A stretch of DNA of 64,000 nucleotides, taken from positions 93,245-157,244 of the forward strand of contig JAFDVV010000008.1 of assembly GCA_018268775.1 (NCBI GenBank). Reading direction: 5' to 3'. The notes beneath the pieces are model-generated. The model did no database searches, was not told the origin of the DNA, and worked only from the letters and a program-made list of their open reading frames with translations. The first letter of the stretch is position 1, and each line of letters starts with the position of its first letter. This DNA comes from Acidobacteriota bacterium. GTDB lineage: Bacteria; Acidobacteriota; Terriglobia; Terriglobales; Acidobacteriaceae. Position numbers and translations under genes: made by a program. Positions 38,697 through 47,759 of this stretch are shown here, piece by piece.

Positions 38697-39011
38697 CGCC
38701 AGAACTCCTGGGAAACAGCGAATCGAGCCGGGCTTCCCACCCAACGTCGAACTGCATGTTTTGAAAGATTCAACAGAGGTGCCGCTTCGAAGAAACCCGT
38801 GTTACATTACAGCACCGCTCCGCGGGCCGAAAAAATCTTAGGGCAACGCTTCAACCATCGTCAAACCGGCGAACCAGTATATTGGCAACACATCGGGTTC
38901 CCCATCTTCGACGCCGAAGGCGGCCAAAAATGGGCATTCGCCGGGTGCCCCATTCATGACGCGGCCTTATCGCGGCATGGGTGGGTCATTCGTGCGAAGC
39001 GCGAACCGTTC
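38697..39011. other. Gap between the permease and the glycosyltransferase
   Basis: These 315 bases hold the upstream region of the permease and two adjacent hairpin repeats, listed separately. No further gene is seen. Confidence 0.6.
38894..39007. repeat. GGGTGCCCC repeat: degenerate copy plus full copy
   Basis: A degenerate copy (38894-38940) keeps the outer arms CCCAT/ATGGG with an inner stem CTTCG/CGAAG. A full copy follows (38941-39007): CCGGGTGCCCCATTCATG, CGCG/CGCG inner stem around a CCTTAT loop, CATGGGTGGG, then TCATTCGTGCGAAGCGCGAA. The second hairpin of the module is mutated here. Confidence 0.8.
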
Positions 39012-40019
39012 TCAGCGAGGCTGCAAAGCCTCACGCTGGCTGTACCACTCCACCAAAGCCGCAACCAGTGCTGGCATCCGTGCCGCAGGATCGTACTCTC
39101 CGCCCCGATTCAACCACCCATGCCATAACCCCGCTAGAATCGCCCTCTGGCTCTCGGGCTTCTCTCGCAGCCGGTTGCGATGCCGTAGAAATCCGTTGCA
39201 GCTATGCCACATCAGCTTCCACCCTCCAGGAAGCCCCAGGTGCTTTCGCCAGAACCTGCTCTCGTTGCGGGCCATGTAATACCAGTAGTGCGGCTTGATC
39301 TCCAACGGCCTCGTATTGCGGTTCTTTTCAAAGTGCCGCACCAACGCCTTCTCATCCACCACATTGCGAAATCCCGCCCTCGTGCTCCTCGCCGAGTAAT
39401 CGATGTCCTCGAAGTATGCGAAGAACGCCGTATCCAGAACGCCGATCCGTCGAATGACCTCCGCCCGTACCAGCATCGCCGTGCCAATCACCAAACCCGC
39501 ATCGGGAAACTCCTTCTCCCACTGCGCCGCAACCGCTGGGTCATTCGTCTCGTTGTAGAGCCGCCGCTTCGGCGAGACCACCCCTCCCGCAAACGTCAAC
39601 CTGTCTTCATCGAGAGCCGCAATCCGCGGCGTCACCAGACCAATCTTCTCGTCGCTCTCCGCCAGCGCCACCAGCGACGACAGCGTATTCGGCCCAGTCA
39701 CCGCATCGTTGTTCAGCAGCCACGCATACTCCGCGCCAATCTCCAGCGCGCGCCGCAAGCCAAAATTGCAGCCGCCCGTATAGCCCGTGTTCGTCGGCGA
39801 CTCCAGCAGCTCAACCCTGTCACCCGCAAGCTCACGCAATGCAACGTTTGAGCCGTCCTTCGACCCGTTGTCCACGATCAACACACGAAAGTTCGGATAG
39901 CTCATTCGCAATACCGAATCCAGCGCAGTCCGCGTCTCCTCCACGCTGTTCCAGTTCAACATCACGATCAGCACCAGCGGAGCATATGCGACATTCGTCA
40001 TCTCATCGGAAGAAGTCAT
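39012..40019 (-). CDS. Glycosyltransferase family 2 (rhamnosyltransferase-like)
   Basis: The start at 40019 follows an ideal AAAGGAG and gives 335 aa. The GT-A fold signatures are VLIVMLNWNSVEETRTAL, LIVDNGSKDGS, NTGYTGGCNFGLRRAL, the metal-binding LLNNDAVTG and FAYFEDIDYSARS. Such enzymes add rhamnose or similar sugars to surface glycans. It follows scoB on the same strand, but a hairpin repeat lies between them, so co-transcription is uncertain. Confidence 0.9.
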   Translation of the reverse strand: MTSSDEMTNVAYAPLVLIVMLNWNSVEETRTALDSVLRMSYPNFRVLIVDNGSKDGSNVALRELAGDRVELLESPTNTGYTGGCNFGLRRALEIGAEYAWLLNNDAVTGPNTLSSLVALAESDEKIGLVTPRIAALDEDRLTFAGGVVSPKRRLYNETNDPAVAAQWEKEFPDAGLVIGTAMLVRAEVIRRIGVLDTAFFAYFEDIDYSARSTRAGFRNVVDEKALVRHFEKNRNTRPLEIKPHYWYYMARNESRFWRKHLGLPGGWKLMWHSCNGFLRHRNRLREKPESQRAILAGLWHGWLNRGGEYDPAARMPALVAALVEWYSQREALQPR

Positions 40020-40040
40020 CTGCTCCTTTGATGCCAGCTT

Positions 40041-40099
40041 CGGGTGCCCCATTCATGCAGTCTTATCGCATGAGTGGGCATTCGAGCGAAGCTCGAACC
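40041..40099. repeat. GGGTGCCCC hairpin repeat
   Basis: Copy with first stem CCCATTCATGC / GCATGAGTGGG around AGTCTTATC, and second hairpin TTCGAGC-GAA-GCTCGAA. It fills the gap between scoB and the glycosyltransferase gene. Confidence 0.85.
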
Positions 40100-40104
40100 A
40101 CTTC

Positions 40105-40761
40105 TTACGCGACAGCCATCGTCCGCAGTTGCGGCGAAACGATCAGCTTCGCCTCGGTCCTGCGCTGCACCTCAGCCGGATCGAGCCCTTCGACAATCTC
40201 TACCAGCACCAGGCCGTCCTTCGTCACGCTGATCCACCCAAGTTCCGTCACGATATCGTGTACCACCCGCATTCCCGTTAGCGGCAGCGTGCACTGCTTC
40301 AGAATCTTCGGCTCGCCATCCTTCGTCTGATGCTCCATGGCGACGATCACACGCCGCGCTCCAGCCACCAGGTCCATCGCGCCGCCCATGCCTTTCACCA
40401 TCTTGCCCGGAATCATCCAGTTCGCAAGATCGCCCTTCTCATCCACCTGCATCGCTCCGAGAACACTCATGTCCATGTGTCCGCCGCGAATCATCGCAAA
40501 CGACTCATCGCTCCCAAAGTACGAGCACCCAGGCAACTCCGTCACCGGCTGCTTTCCCGCATTCACCAGATCAGGATCAGTCGTCGCCTCATCCGGTGGA
40601 GGCCCCACCCCCAGCATCCCATTCTCCGACTGAAACACGACATCAACACCCGCCGGAAGATACGACGCGATCATCGTAGGCAGACCAATACCCAGGTTCA
40701 CGTAGAACCCATCCTTCACCTCACGAGCAATTCTCCGAGCAATCAGTTCCTTGGCCTGCAT
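40105..40761 (-). CDS. scoB: 3-oxoacid CoA-transferase, subunit B
   Basis: The 218-aa protein is the beta subunit of a class I CoA transferase. The catalytic glutamate lies in the motif [12 protein letters not shown] (E46). Other blocks are [22 protein letters not shown] and [21 protein letters not shown]. With ScoA it moves CoA between succinate and acetoacetate or a related oxoacid. The acetoacetate made by FahA at 20-21 kb is a plausible substrate. It follows scoA after a 109-base gap that contains a repeat. Confidence 0.93.
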   Translation of the reverse strand: MQAKELIARRIAREVKDGFYVNLGIGLPTMIASYLPAGVDVVFQSENGMLGVGPPPDEATTDPDLVNAGKQPVTELPGCSYFGSDESFAMIRGGHMDMSVLGAMQVDEKGDLANWMIPGKMVKGMGGAMDLVAGARRVIVAMEHQTKDGEPKILKQCTLPLTGMRVVHDIVTELGWISVTKDGLVLVEIVEGLDPAEVQRRTEAKLIVSPQLRTMAVA

Positions 40762-40782
40762 CTTTTCTTTGCTCCTAAAGAA

Positions 40783-40850
40783 GTGTCATTCCGAGCGACC
40801 CTGAGCGAGCGTAGCGAGTCGAATGGGGAGTCGAGGAATCCCCGCATTTC
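40783..40850. repeat. TCATTCCGAGCGA repeat between scoA and scoB
   Basis: An expanded copy: GTGTCATTCCGAGCGA, then CCTGAGCGAGCGTAGCGAGT, then GAGTCGAGGAATCCCCGC. It contains GAGCGAGCGTAGCGAG, which can fold on itself. It separates the two subunit genes of one enzyme. Confidence 0.75.
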
Positions 40851-40870
40851 TCCCGCAACGCCACCAACCC

Positions 40871-41584
40871 TCAGGCACTCCCCTTCGCCATCCTCGCCGC
40901 AATAAACTTCGACTCCACCGGCTTCAAGTACTTCTCGCCCACAACAACTCGCGTCACAAAGATCCCCGGAGTCACCACCTGGTCCGGGTCCAGCTCACCC
41001 GGCTCCACTAGCTCTTCCACCTCGGCGATCGTCACCTTTGCCGCCGTCGCCATCGACGGGTTGAAGTTCCGCGCTGTCCGCCGGTACACCAGGTTCCCCA
41101 GCCTGTCGCCCTTCCACGCCTTCACCAGCGCAACGTCCGCATGCAGCGCCGTCTCCAGAACATAGGTGCGGTGGCCGATCGTCCGCGTCTCCTTGCCCTC
41201 TGCGACGATCGTTCCCAGCCCAGTTGGCGTATAGAACGCCGGAATCCCCGCGCCACCCGCGCGAATCCTCTCCGCCAGCGTCCCCTGCGGCACCAGCGTC
41301 AGGTCGAGCTCACCGGCAAGCACGCGCTTCTCCAGCAGACGGTTCTCGCCCACATAGCTGCCAATGTGCGAGGCAATCATTCCGGCCTCCAGCATCAGCC
41401 CCATGCCGAAGCCGTCCACGCCCATGTTGTTCGAGATCGTATGCAGCCCCTTGATGCCGCGCCGCACCAGTGCCGCAATCAGGTTCTCCGGAATGCCGCA
41501 AAGCCCAAAGCCGCCCAGCATGATCGTAGAACCCGCCGCAATGTCCGCAACCGCCACATCCGCCGACGCTACAACCTTGTTCAT
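40871..41584 (-). CDS. scoA: 3-oxoacid CoA-transferase, subunit A
   Basis: The start at 41584 follows AAAGGAG and gives 237 aa. The alpha-subunit signature SMIMLGGFGLCGIPENL is present as TIMLGGFGLCGIPENL, with later GNLVYRRTARNFNPSMATAA. It is the first gene of scoAB. An upstream ATG at 41605 overlaps the ribosome site and is unlikely. Confidence 0.93.
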   Translation of the reverse strand: MNKVVASADVAVADIAAGSTIMLGGFGLCGIPENLIAALVRRGIKGLHTISNNMGVDGFGMGLMLEAGMIASHIGSYVGENRLLEKRVLAGELDLTLVPQGTLAERIRAGGAGIPAFYTPTGLGTIVAEGKETRTIGHRTYVLETALHADVALVKAWKGDRLGNLVYRRTARNFNPSMATAAKVTIAEVEELVEPGELDPDQVVTPGIFVTRVVVGEKYLKPVESKFIAARMAKGSA

Positions 41585-41627
41585 CAGCGCTCCTTTATGC
41601 GCCACTGCAAGCTACATCCCCACCGAT

Positions 41628-41680
41628 GTGTCATTCCGAGCGGAGGCCGAAGGCCGTCGTCGAGGAATCCCCGCATTCCG
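41628..41680. repeat. TCATTCCGAGCG repeat
   Basis: Copy GTGTCATTCCGAGCGGAGGC with internal stem GGCC-GAA-GGCC, ending CGAGGAATCCCCGCATTCC. It is directly followed by a second, different copy. Confidence 0.75.
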
Positions 41681-41698
41681 CCCCCGCCCGCCCATCAA

Positions 41699-41757
41699 GG
41701 TGTCATCCTGAGCGAAGTCTTTGCGCAGCAAAGACTCAGTCGAAGGATCTGCGGTTC
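41699..41757. repeat. TCATCCTGAGCGAAG repeat with variable stem
   Basis: Full copy: TGTCATCCTGAGCGAA, perfect stem GTCTTTGC / GCAAAGAC with a three-base loop, then AGTCGAAGGATCTGCGGTT. It lies between scoA and the downstream end of the aldose epimerase gene. Confidence 0.85.
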
Positions 41758-41785
41758 CAAGGCCATACCACTCCTTCTCGCCCCC

Positions 41786-42892
41786 CTACTTCTCCACCGA
41801 AAACGTAAACGTCGTCATCGAATGCCTCGTCTGCCCCGGCTTCAACTCCGCCGACGGAAAATTCGGATGGTTCGGCGAATCCGGATAATGCTGCGTCTCA
41901 AGGCACAGGCCCGTGTTCTTCGCATACACCACGCCGCCCGGCCCCTTGAAGCTGCCGTCCAGAAAGTTGCCGGTGTAGAACTGCACGCCCGGCTCCGTCG
42001 TCGTCACCGTCATCACGCGCCCACTCACAGGATCATGCACCCGCGCTGCCGTCTTGATCTCTCCATTCGCCCCGCGCAGCACCCAGTTCTGGTCGTATCC
42101 GCCAGCCATCTTCAACTGCTCGAAGTTGTCGTTGATCCGCTTGCCGATCGCCGTCGCCTTGCGAAAGTCCATCGACGTCCCCTCAACCGGAGCAAGCTCT
42201 CCCGTCGGAATCAGCCCGCTGTTCGTTGGCGTGTACTTGTCCGCGGCGATCATGATCTCGTCATGCAGAATCGTGCCGCTCCCCACGCCGCCCAGGTTGA
42301 AGTAGCTGTGATTCGTCAGGTTCACCACCGTGTCTTTGTCCGTCGACATGCTGTAGTCGATCCGCAGCGCATTGTGGTGCAGCGTGTACCGCACATGCGC
42401 CGTCAGCGTCCCCGGATACCCCTGGTCGCCGTCCTTCGACACCAGCGTCATCTCCACGCCGCCGGCAACCTCCTTCGCCGTCCACACATGCTGGTCGAAC
42501 CCAACGTCGCCGCCATGCAGCGAGTTGCCATTGTTGTTCAGCGGCAACTGATACGTCTTCCCGTCCAGCGTAAACTTACCGTTGCCAATGCGGTTCCCGT
42601 ACCGTCCCACCACCGCGCCGAAGTAAGTCTTACTCTCGGCCAGATACGCAGCCAGCGTGTCGTACCCCAGCACGACGTCCGCAACCTTGCCGCTCTTGTC
42701 CGCCGTCCTGATCGAAACGATGCGAGCGCCATAGTTCGTAATCTTCGCCTCGACCGCATCGCTCTTCAGCGTGTAAACGTCAACCGCAGTGCCATCCGGC
42801 ATCTTTCCAAACGCCGCCTTCGCAACCTGCCCGTGTGCTTCTGCCGCCATCGTCATGCTAAGCAGCATAACCGCTAACCATCTCATCGTCAC
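41786..42892 (-). CDS. galM: Secreted aldose 1-epimerase
   Basis: The 368-aa protein has a signal peptide (cleavage near AHGQ), so mutarotation takes place outside the cytoplasm. Family motifs are FGAVVGRYGNRIGNGKF, NSLHGGDVGFDQHVW, VVNLTNHSYFNLGG (catalytic His), FYTGNFLDGS and CLETQHYPDSPNHPNFPS (catalytic Glu). The start is a GTG with AGGAG upstream; an ATG two codons later is equally good. Confidence 0.93.
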   Translation of the reverse strand: MTMRWLAVMLLSMTMAAEAHGQVAKAAFGKMPDGTAVDVYTLKSDAVEAKITNYGARIVSIRTADKSGKVADVVLGYDTLAAYLAESKTYFGAVVGRYGNRIGNGKFTLDGKTYQLPLNNNGNSLHGGDVGFDQHVWTAKEVAGGVEMTLVSKDGDQGYPGTLTAHVRYTLHHNALRIDYSMSTDKDTVVNLTNHSYFNLGGVGSGTILHDEIMIAADKYTPTNSGLIPTGELAPVEGTSMDFRKATAIGKRINDNFEQLKMAGGYDQNWVLRGANGEIKTAARVHDPVSGRVMTVTTTEPGVQFYTGNFLDGSFKGPGGVVYAKNTGLCLETQHYPDSPNHPNFPSAELKPGQTRHSMTTFTFSVEK

Positions 42893-43004
42893 GCTTCACT
42901 CCTGCACAACCCAATGTTCGCGTCCGAGGACGCCGCTCAACCAAGCCACTATAATTCGCGGCGTAATGCATGTCACTCAATGAGTCAGAGTTGCTGGTCA
43001 ACAG

Positions 43005-43072
43005 CCGGGTGCCCCATTCATGACGCGGCCTTATCGCGGCATGGGTGGGACATTCGAGCGAAGCTCGAACCC
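43005..43072. repeat. GGGTGCCCC hairpin repeat
   Basis: Full copy: CCGGGTGCCCCATTCATG, inner CGCG/CGCG stem around CCTTAT, CATGGGTGGG, then the second hairpin TTCGAGC-GAA-GCTCGAA. It lies upstream of galM, at the 3' side of the flavoprotein gene. Confidence 0.88.
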
Positions 43073-43097
43073 TCTTACTTCTGCCCTCGTCCGATTT

Positions 43098-44282
43098 TCA
43101 AGTATTCCTGGCCAGCCTGCGAGACAACCGCCGCGCCGTAAACTTCGCTCCGCAGGCGAAGCGGCACATAGGACCAAAGTTGTTCGCCGATGCAAGCCCG
43201 GTCATGTAGAGGCCATCGACCGAGGTCATAAAGCTCGAGTCGAGCACCGGCGTCTCTTCTGCCGTCTTGATCTTCGACGCCAGCGCTGGGTCGATGAACC
43301 TCAGCGCCTTGAGATAGGGCTTGAAGCCGGTGCCACCCATCACATGGTCGACCAGCATCTCCTGCGCCATGTCATCCCCATCGCGATAACGCACCCTAAC
43401 CTTCGACCCGGCCTCGGCCACCTCTTCCAGATGGCAGCTCATATAGGGCTTCACATGCCCCACAAAGCCATCGCGCGAAAACCATCCCGGCGCGGGCCCA
43501 AGGTGCTTGGCCACTACCTTGTGGCGCAGCTTACGCGGCATCTTGTGAAACAGCAAAGGCAGCTCCACCGCAATCTTTGAACGCCAACCCAGGCCAATCA
43601 CCGAGCGCGGATTAGTGATGCGATCCATCAGCGGACGATAGTCCGGCGAACGGTCATGGAAGCTGATCTTCGCGGCGCGTGCCATCAACTCTGTATGCGC
43701 GCCTGCCTCATTCAAGGCCACCGCCGCATTCACCGCCGAAGCGCCTGCCCCAATCACCAGCACATGCTTGCCACGGAAGGCGTCAAAAGGGCCGTGGTGA
43801 AACGTGTGGCTCACCGCCTCGCGCGACAGCCCTTCCATCACCCTGGGCAGGTACGGAAAGTGGCTGATGCCGACTGCCAGCACAACCTGCTTCGCCTGCA
43901 CCACGTCGCCTTCGGCCGTTTCCAACTCATAGCCGCCAGGAATCTGGCTGACGCGCACGATCATCGTCTCCTCAAGGCCCGGCACAAAGCGGCGCTGAAA
44001 CTCCTTGCCGTAGTCCACAAAGGTCGTGCGCTTTACCGGAGGTCCAACGGGCGCGTAAGGAATATCGTTTTCGCGGCAGTACTCTTCAAGCCGGTATCCG
44101 TCGCCCGGCGCATAAAGGTCCGAGGCAAAACCGTCCGACTTCAGAAACATTCCCGGAGGCATGTGCTTGTCCCACGCCTCCATCACAGGGCCAAAGATGC
44201 GGTAGTCCACATCCAGAGCATTGAGATGTGCTGCAAGCGACAGCGCATAGGGGCCCGAACCGACAATGGCGACCGATATCAT
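43098..44282 (-). CDS. FAD-dependent monooxygenase-like oxidoreductase
   Basis: The start at 44282 follows AGGAAGAGG and gives 394 aa. Two dinucleotide sites are visible: VAIVGSGPYALSLAAHL near the N-terminus (FAD) and VLVIGAGASAVNAAVAL mid-protein (NADPH). The layout resembles lysine/ornithine N-hydroxylases and related flavin monooxygenases, but no siderophore genes are nearby, so the substrate is open. An upstream in-frame ATG at 44429 would run through a low-complexity stretch and is rejected. Confidence 0.82.
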   Translation of the reverse strand: MISVAIVGSGPYALSLAAHLNALDVDYRIFGPVMEAWDKHMPPGMFLKSDGFASDLYAPGDGYRLEEYCRENDIPYAPVGPPVKRTTFVDYGKEFQRRFVPGLEETMIVRVSQIPGGYELETAEGDVVQAKQVVLAVGISHFPYLPRVMEGLSREAVSHTFHHGPFDAFRGKHVLVIGAGASAVNAAVALNEAGAHTELMARAAKISFHDRSPDYRPLMDRITNPRSVIGLGWRSKIAVELPLLFHKMPRKLRHKVVAKHLGPAPGWFSRDGFVGHVKPYMSCHLEEVAEAGSKVRVRYRDGDDMAQEMLVDHVMGGTGFKPYLKALRFIDPALASKIKTAEETPVLDSSFMTSVDGLYMTGLASANNFGPMCRFACGAKFTARRLSRRLARNT

Positions 44283-44446
44283 ATGCCTCTTCCTGGCGAT
44301 CGGCAGGACACACGTAAATTGGACGGGCCCTCCGCCGTGTGTCGAGAATGCCTGAATTCCTGCTGATAGCCTAAATGACCTGCCGTTTTCCGAAGAACCC
44401 CACAATAGTGGCAAGCACCGCGCTCCCAATCCCGCAAGACCGAGGA

Positions 44447-44519
44447 GCCGGGTGCCGGGTGCCCCATATCTGGCAGTTTCATCGCCAGATGTGGGATCAT
44501 TCGAGCGAAGCTCGAACCG
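44447..44519. repeat. GGGTGCCCC hairpin repeat
   Basis: Full copy with doubled leader GCCGGGTGCCGGGTGCCCC, first stem CCCATATCTGGC / GCCAGATGTGGG around AGTTTCATC, and second hairpin TTCGAGC-GAA-GCTCGAA. It lies in the 300-base gap between two divergent genes, an unusual place for such a repeat; nothing else is seen in that gap. Confidence 0.9.
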
Positions 44520-44582
44520 CCTTTCCCCTCTCTCAATCCGCGCTACTATGAATCGTCAAACTTTTCCCTTGAAAGGAAGCAC

Positions 44583-45794
44583 ATGAAACTCGCTGCACGC
44601 CTTGCTGTGTCCGTACTGCCCCTCCTGCTCTCGCTCCCCGCCGTCGCCGCACCGCCCGACCACTGGGTTGGCACCTGGGCCGCCTCGCCCCTGGCCCTCC
44701 CCAATCACGACGACAAGTACGGTGCCGCCGACACTACCTACCGCGAGATTGTGCACACCTCCATCGGCGGCAGCGCCTCCCGCGTCATCTTCACCAACGA
44801 GTTCGGTCTCGACCCTCTCACCATCAACTCCGCTTCCGTCGCCCTGCGCACCAAGGGCAGCGAGATCGACACCGCCACCGCCCGCCCGCTTACCTTCGGC
44901 GGGAAGACCTCCATCGTCATCCCCCCGGGCGCACTCGCCGTCTCCGACCCTGCCGCGCTCAAGCTCGCGCCACTCTCCGACGTCGCCGTCAGCTTCACCG
45001 TCCCCACCCAGCCCATGCAGCAGGTCTCCGAGCATAGCAACGCCTATGCCACCAGCTACACTGCCCCCGGCAGCGTCTCCAACGCAAAGTCGTTCGATAC
45101 TCCCACCGAGATCACCAACTGGCCCTTCCTCAAAGGCATCGACGTCATGGTCAGCGGAGACGCCGCCTCCATCGTCGCCTTCGGCGACTCCATCACCGAA
45201 GGCTCGCACAGTACCAAAGACGCCAACCACCGCTGGCCCGATATCCTCGCCCAGCGTCTTCAGGCCGGCAAGAAAACCCGCAACCTAGGCGTCCTCAACC
45301 AGGGCATTGGCGGCAACCGCATCCTCCACGACAAGGCAGGCCCCAGCGCTCTCGCTCGCTTCGACCGCGACGTCCTCGCCCAGGCCGGAGTCAAGTACCT
45401 CATCATCCTCGAAAGCATCAACGACATCGGCCACGCCTTCAGCCCCGCCAAACCGAACGACGTCGTCTCTGCCGACGACCTCATCCAGGGCCTCAGCCAA
45501 CTCGCGACCCGCGCCCACACGCACGGCATCAAGGTCTACGGGGCCACGCTCACACCCTACGTCGGGGCCGGATACGCCTCCCCCGCAGGCGAGGCCGCGC
45601 GCCAGACCATCAACCAATGGATCCGCACCTCCAACCTCCTCGACGGCTTCGTCGACTTCGACAAGGCCACCCGCGACATGAACAACCCCGCCGTCTTCTC
45701 CCTGCTCTCCGACGGGGGCGACCACCTCCACCCCAGCGATGCAGGCTACAAGAACATGGGCGACTCCATCGACCTGAAACTGTTTACAAAATAA
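44583..45794 (+). CDS. Secreted SGNH/GDSL hydrolase
   Basis: The 403-aa protein has a signal peptide (to about residue 22), an N-terminal beta-rich domain (about 25-185) and a C-terminal SGNH hydrolase domain. The four blocks are AFGDSITEG (S203), QGIGGNRIL, ILESINDIG and DHLHPSDAGY (Asp/His). Such enzymes remove acyl groups from glycans or lipids. The ribosome site AAAGGAAG is good. It converges on ndk. Confidence 0.92.
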   Translation: MKLAARLAVSVLPLLLSLPAVAAPPDHWVGTWAASPLALPNHDDKYGAADTTYREIVHTSIGGSASRVIFTNEFGLDPLTINSASVALRTKGSEIDTATARPLTFGGKTSIVIPPGALAVSDPAALKLAPLSDVAVSFTVPTQPMQQVSEHSNAYATSYTAPGSVSNAKSFDTPTEITNWPFLKGIDVMVSGDAASIVAFGDSITEGSHSTKDANHRWPDILAQRLQAGKKTRNLGVLNQGIGGNRILHDKAGPSALARFDRDVLAQAGVKYLIILESINDIGHAFSPAKPNDVVSADDLIQGLSQLATRAHTHGIKVYGATLTPYVGAGYASPAGEAARQTINQWIRTSNLLDGFVDFDKATRDMNNPAVFSLLSDGGDHLHPSDAGYKNMGDSIDLKLFTK

Positions 45795-45801
45795 CGACGC
45801 A

Positions 45802-45850
45802 GCCGGGTGCCGGGTGCCCCATATCAGGCGGTTTCATCGCCAGATGTGGG
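45802..45850. repeat. GGGTGCCCC hairpin repeat (first hairpin only)
   Basis: Copy with doubled leader and first stem CCCATATCAGGC / GCCAGATGTGGG, carrying one mismatch. The second hairpin is missing, and the terminator between SGNH hydrolase and ndk follows at once. Confidence 0.8.
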
Positions 45851-45863
45851 CTTCTCGGCAAAA

Positions 45864-45897
45864 CGAAGAGGCGAGAGCAAAAGCTCCCGCCTCTTCG
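45864..45897. terminator. Bidirectional hairpin terminator
   Basis: A stem CGAAGAGGCGAGAGC / GCTCCCGCCTCTTCG with an AAAA loop and a small internal mismatch lies between the convergent SGNH hydrolase and ndk genes. Confidence 0.7.
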
Positions 45898-45915
45898 CTT
45901 CAATTCAACCAAAAA

Positions 45916-46332
45916 CTACTTCAGCTCATAACCGGCAAAGAAGTACCCAATCTCGAACGCCGCGGTCTCCTCGGCATCCGAGCCATGGATCGCGTTCTCG
46001 CCGATCGACGCCGCAAACTTCTTCCGGATCGTTCCCTCTTCGGCCTGCGCCGGGTTGGTTGCGCCCATCAGCTTGCGCAGGTCGGCGATGGCGTTGTCCT
46101 TCTCCAGAACCATCGGGAAGATCGGCCCGCTCGACATAAACTCCGTCAGCTCGCCGAAGAACGGACGCGCCGCATGAACATGGTAAAAACCCTCGGCCTG
46201 GGCCTTCGAGATCGAAACCTTCTTGATCGAAACAATCTTGAATCCGGCCTTCTCAATCTCGGCCAGGATGGCGCCCGCGTGGCCCTTCTTGACCGCGTCT
46301 GGCTTGATAATGCTGAATGTGCGCTGTGACAA
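45916..46332 (-). CDS. ndk: Nucleoside diphosphate kinase
   Basis: The 138-aa protein transfers gamma phosphates between nucleotides. The active-site motif NAIHGSD contains the phosphate-accepting H116; the N-terminal [12 protein letters not shown] and the [11 protein letters not shown] block are typical. Length is standard. Confidence 0.96.
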   Translation of the reverse strand: MSQRTFSIIKPDAVKKGHAGAILAEIEKAGFKIVSIKKVSISKAQAEGFYHVHAARPFFGELTEFMSSGPIFPMVLEKDNAIADLRKLMGATNPAQAEEGTIRKKFAASIGENAIHGSDAEETAAFEIGYFFAGYELK

Positions 46333-46420
46333 CGTAGTTCTCCCTTGCGTTTTTTCGCGAAAAATCTGTTCTACCAGTGTAATTCACCACCCGTAACGCC
46401 CACGAACCGCGTCACACCTG

Positions 46421-46470
46421 GCCGGGTGCCGGGTGCCCCATATCTGGCAGCTTCATCGCCAGATGTGGGC
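46421..46470. repeat. GGGTGCCCC hairpin repeat (first hairpin only)
   Basis: Copy with doubled leader GCCGGGTGCCGGGTGCCCC and first stem CCCATATCTGGC / GCCAGATGTGGG around AGCTTCATC. The second hairpin is absent. It lies upstream of ndk. Confidence 0.85.
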
Positions 46471-46542
46471 TCGCAGAAATCAAGGGGCATGACTCACTCG
46501 TGTCATAGCTGCGCGCCTCCATCCGGGAGCATCATAGCTCCC

Positions 46543-46704
46543 ATGCGCAACCTCGCATGGATTTGGTTCGCCGGATTCGCCGCCTGGGTCGTGGACGGAC
46601 TCATCAGCCTCCATTACCGCTCCATGCAACACGCCCAACTGGCCTTCCTCGTCGCCATGGTCTTCCTCGCCGCAGGCTTCTTCTACCGCCGCCAGCAACG
46701 CTGA
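46543..46704 (+). CDS. Small membrane protein of unknown function
   Basis: A 53-residue frame starting MRNLAWIWFAGFAAWVVDGL has two hydrophobic helices with a short polar turn (ISLHYRSMQHAQ) and a basic end (YRRQQR). The same frame is open further upstream through a repeat, but that part is not protein-like. The ribosome site is weak (GGGAG fourteen bases upstream). Function is unknown. Confidence 0.55.
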   Translation: MRNLAWIWFAGFAAWVVDGLISLHYRSMQHAQLAFLVAMVFLAAGFFYRRQQR

Positions 46705-46732
46705 CTAATTTTCCTTTTCCGCAACTCTTTCT

Positions 46733-46769
46733 TTGTCATTCCGTAGCGCAGCGAAGAAATCTGCTTCTC
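46733..46769. repeat. TCATTCCG repeat (short form)
   Basis: Short copy TTGTCATTCCGTAGCGCAGC, then GAAGAAATCTGCTTCTCC, just before the sucD terminator. Confidence 0.65.
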
Positions 46770-46780
46770 CAATCCCGCAA

Positions 46781-46807
46781 ACAAAAGAGCACGGCCGAAG
46801 CCGTGCC
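46781..46807 (-). terminator. Intrinsic terminator after sucD
   Basis: On the minus strand a perfect GCACGGC/GCCGTGC stem with a stable TTCG tetraloop is followed by TCTTTTGTTT, 28 bases after the sucD stop. Confidence 0.88.
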
Positions 46808-46834
46808 CTTCCTGTCACTAAAAATTAACGAAGA

Positions 46835-47710
46835 CTAAGCCTTACCCAGCACCTTCGCCATGGCATCGCCGATCTCAGCCGGCGACTTCACCACAGTGAT
46901 CCCGGCCGCAGTCATTGCAGCCATCTTGCTGGCCGCCGTACCCTCGCCGCCCGAGATGATCGCGCCCGCATGACCCATCCTGCGTCCGGGAGGCGCCGTC
47001 TGCCCCGCAATAAACCCAACCACCGGCTTCTTCACATTGGCCTTGATGTACGCAGCGGCAGCCTCTTCCGCCGTGCCGCCGATCTCGCCGATCATGATGA
47101 TCGCCTCGGTCTCCGGGTCCTCGTTCAGCAGCTTCAGCGCATCGATGTGCGTCGTGCCGATGATCGGGTCGCCGCCGATGCCGATCGCCGTCGACTGCCC
47201 GATGCCGCGCTGCGTCAACTGATAGACCGCCTCGTACGTCAGCGTGCCCGACTTCGACACAATGCCAACCGAGCCTTCCTTATGAATGCGGCCCGGCATA
47301 ATGCCAACCTTCGCCTTACCCGGCGAGATCACGCCCGGGCAGTTCGGCCCAATCAAACGGGTCTTTGATTGCCGAACAATCTCCCACGCCTTCACCATGT
47401 CCAGCACCGGAATGCCCTCGGTGATGCAGATGACCAGCGGCAGGCCAGCAGCCGTCGCCTCAAGAATGCCATCGGCCGCAAACGGTGGCGGCACAAAGAT
47501 CACCGAAGTATTCGCACCCGTCTCCTTCACCGCCTCTTCAACGGTGTTGAACACAGGCCATCCCTCATGCGTCGTGCCACCCTTACCTGGCGTCACACCG
47601 CCAACAACCTTGGTGCCGTACTCCTGGCAGGCCTTCGCATGAAAAGTGCCCTCACGGCCAGTAATGCCCTGCACAATCAGCCGCGTATTCTTATCAACTA
47701 AAACCGCCAT
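46835..47710 (-). CDS. sucD: Succinyl-CoA synthetase, alpha subunit
   Basis: The start at 47710 follows AGGAG and gives 291 aa. The CoA-binding N-terminus ([20 protein letters not shown]), the second block ([14 protein letters not shown]) and the phosphohistidine segment ([17 protein letters not shown]) are all present. It forms the TCA-cycle enzyme with SucC. The gap to sucC is 117 bases and holds two hairpins, wider than the usual close spacing of this pair. Confidence 0.96.
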   Translation of the reverse strand: MAVLVDKNTRLIVQGITGREGTFHAKACQEYGTKVVGGVTPGKGGTTHEGWPVFNTVEEAVKETGANTSVIFVPPPFAADGILEATAAGLPLVICITEGIPVLDMVKAWEIVRQSKTRLIGPNCPGVISPGKAKVGIMPGRIHKEGSVGIVSKSGTLTYEAVYQLTQRGIGQSTAIGIGGDPIIGTTHIDALKLLNEDPETEAIIMIGEIGGTAEEAAAAYIKANVKKPVVGFIAGQTAPPGRRMGHAGAIISGGEGTAASKMAAMTAAGITVVKSPAEIGDAMAKVLGKA

Positions 47711-47759
47711 TACGATCTCCTCAACCCACTCGCTTCTAAGCCAGCTCGCTTCTAGGTAG

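Noticed and set aside
41141..42877. Plus-strand open frame of 578 codons opposite scoA and galM
   Set aside because: It is antisense to two solid genes, is Arg/His-rich and spans an intergenic repeat region, so it is a shadow frame.
44283..44429. In-frame extension of the flavoprotein to an ATG at 44429
   Set aside because: The extra 49 residues precede the FAD-binding strand, which normally lies at the N-terminus. The ATG at 44282 has a good ribosome site.
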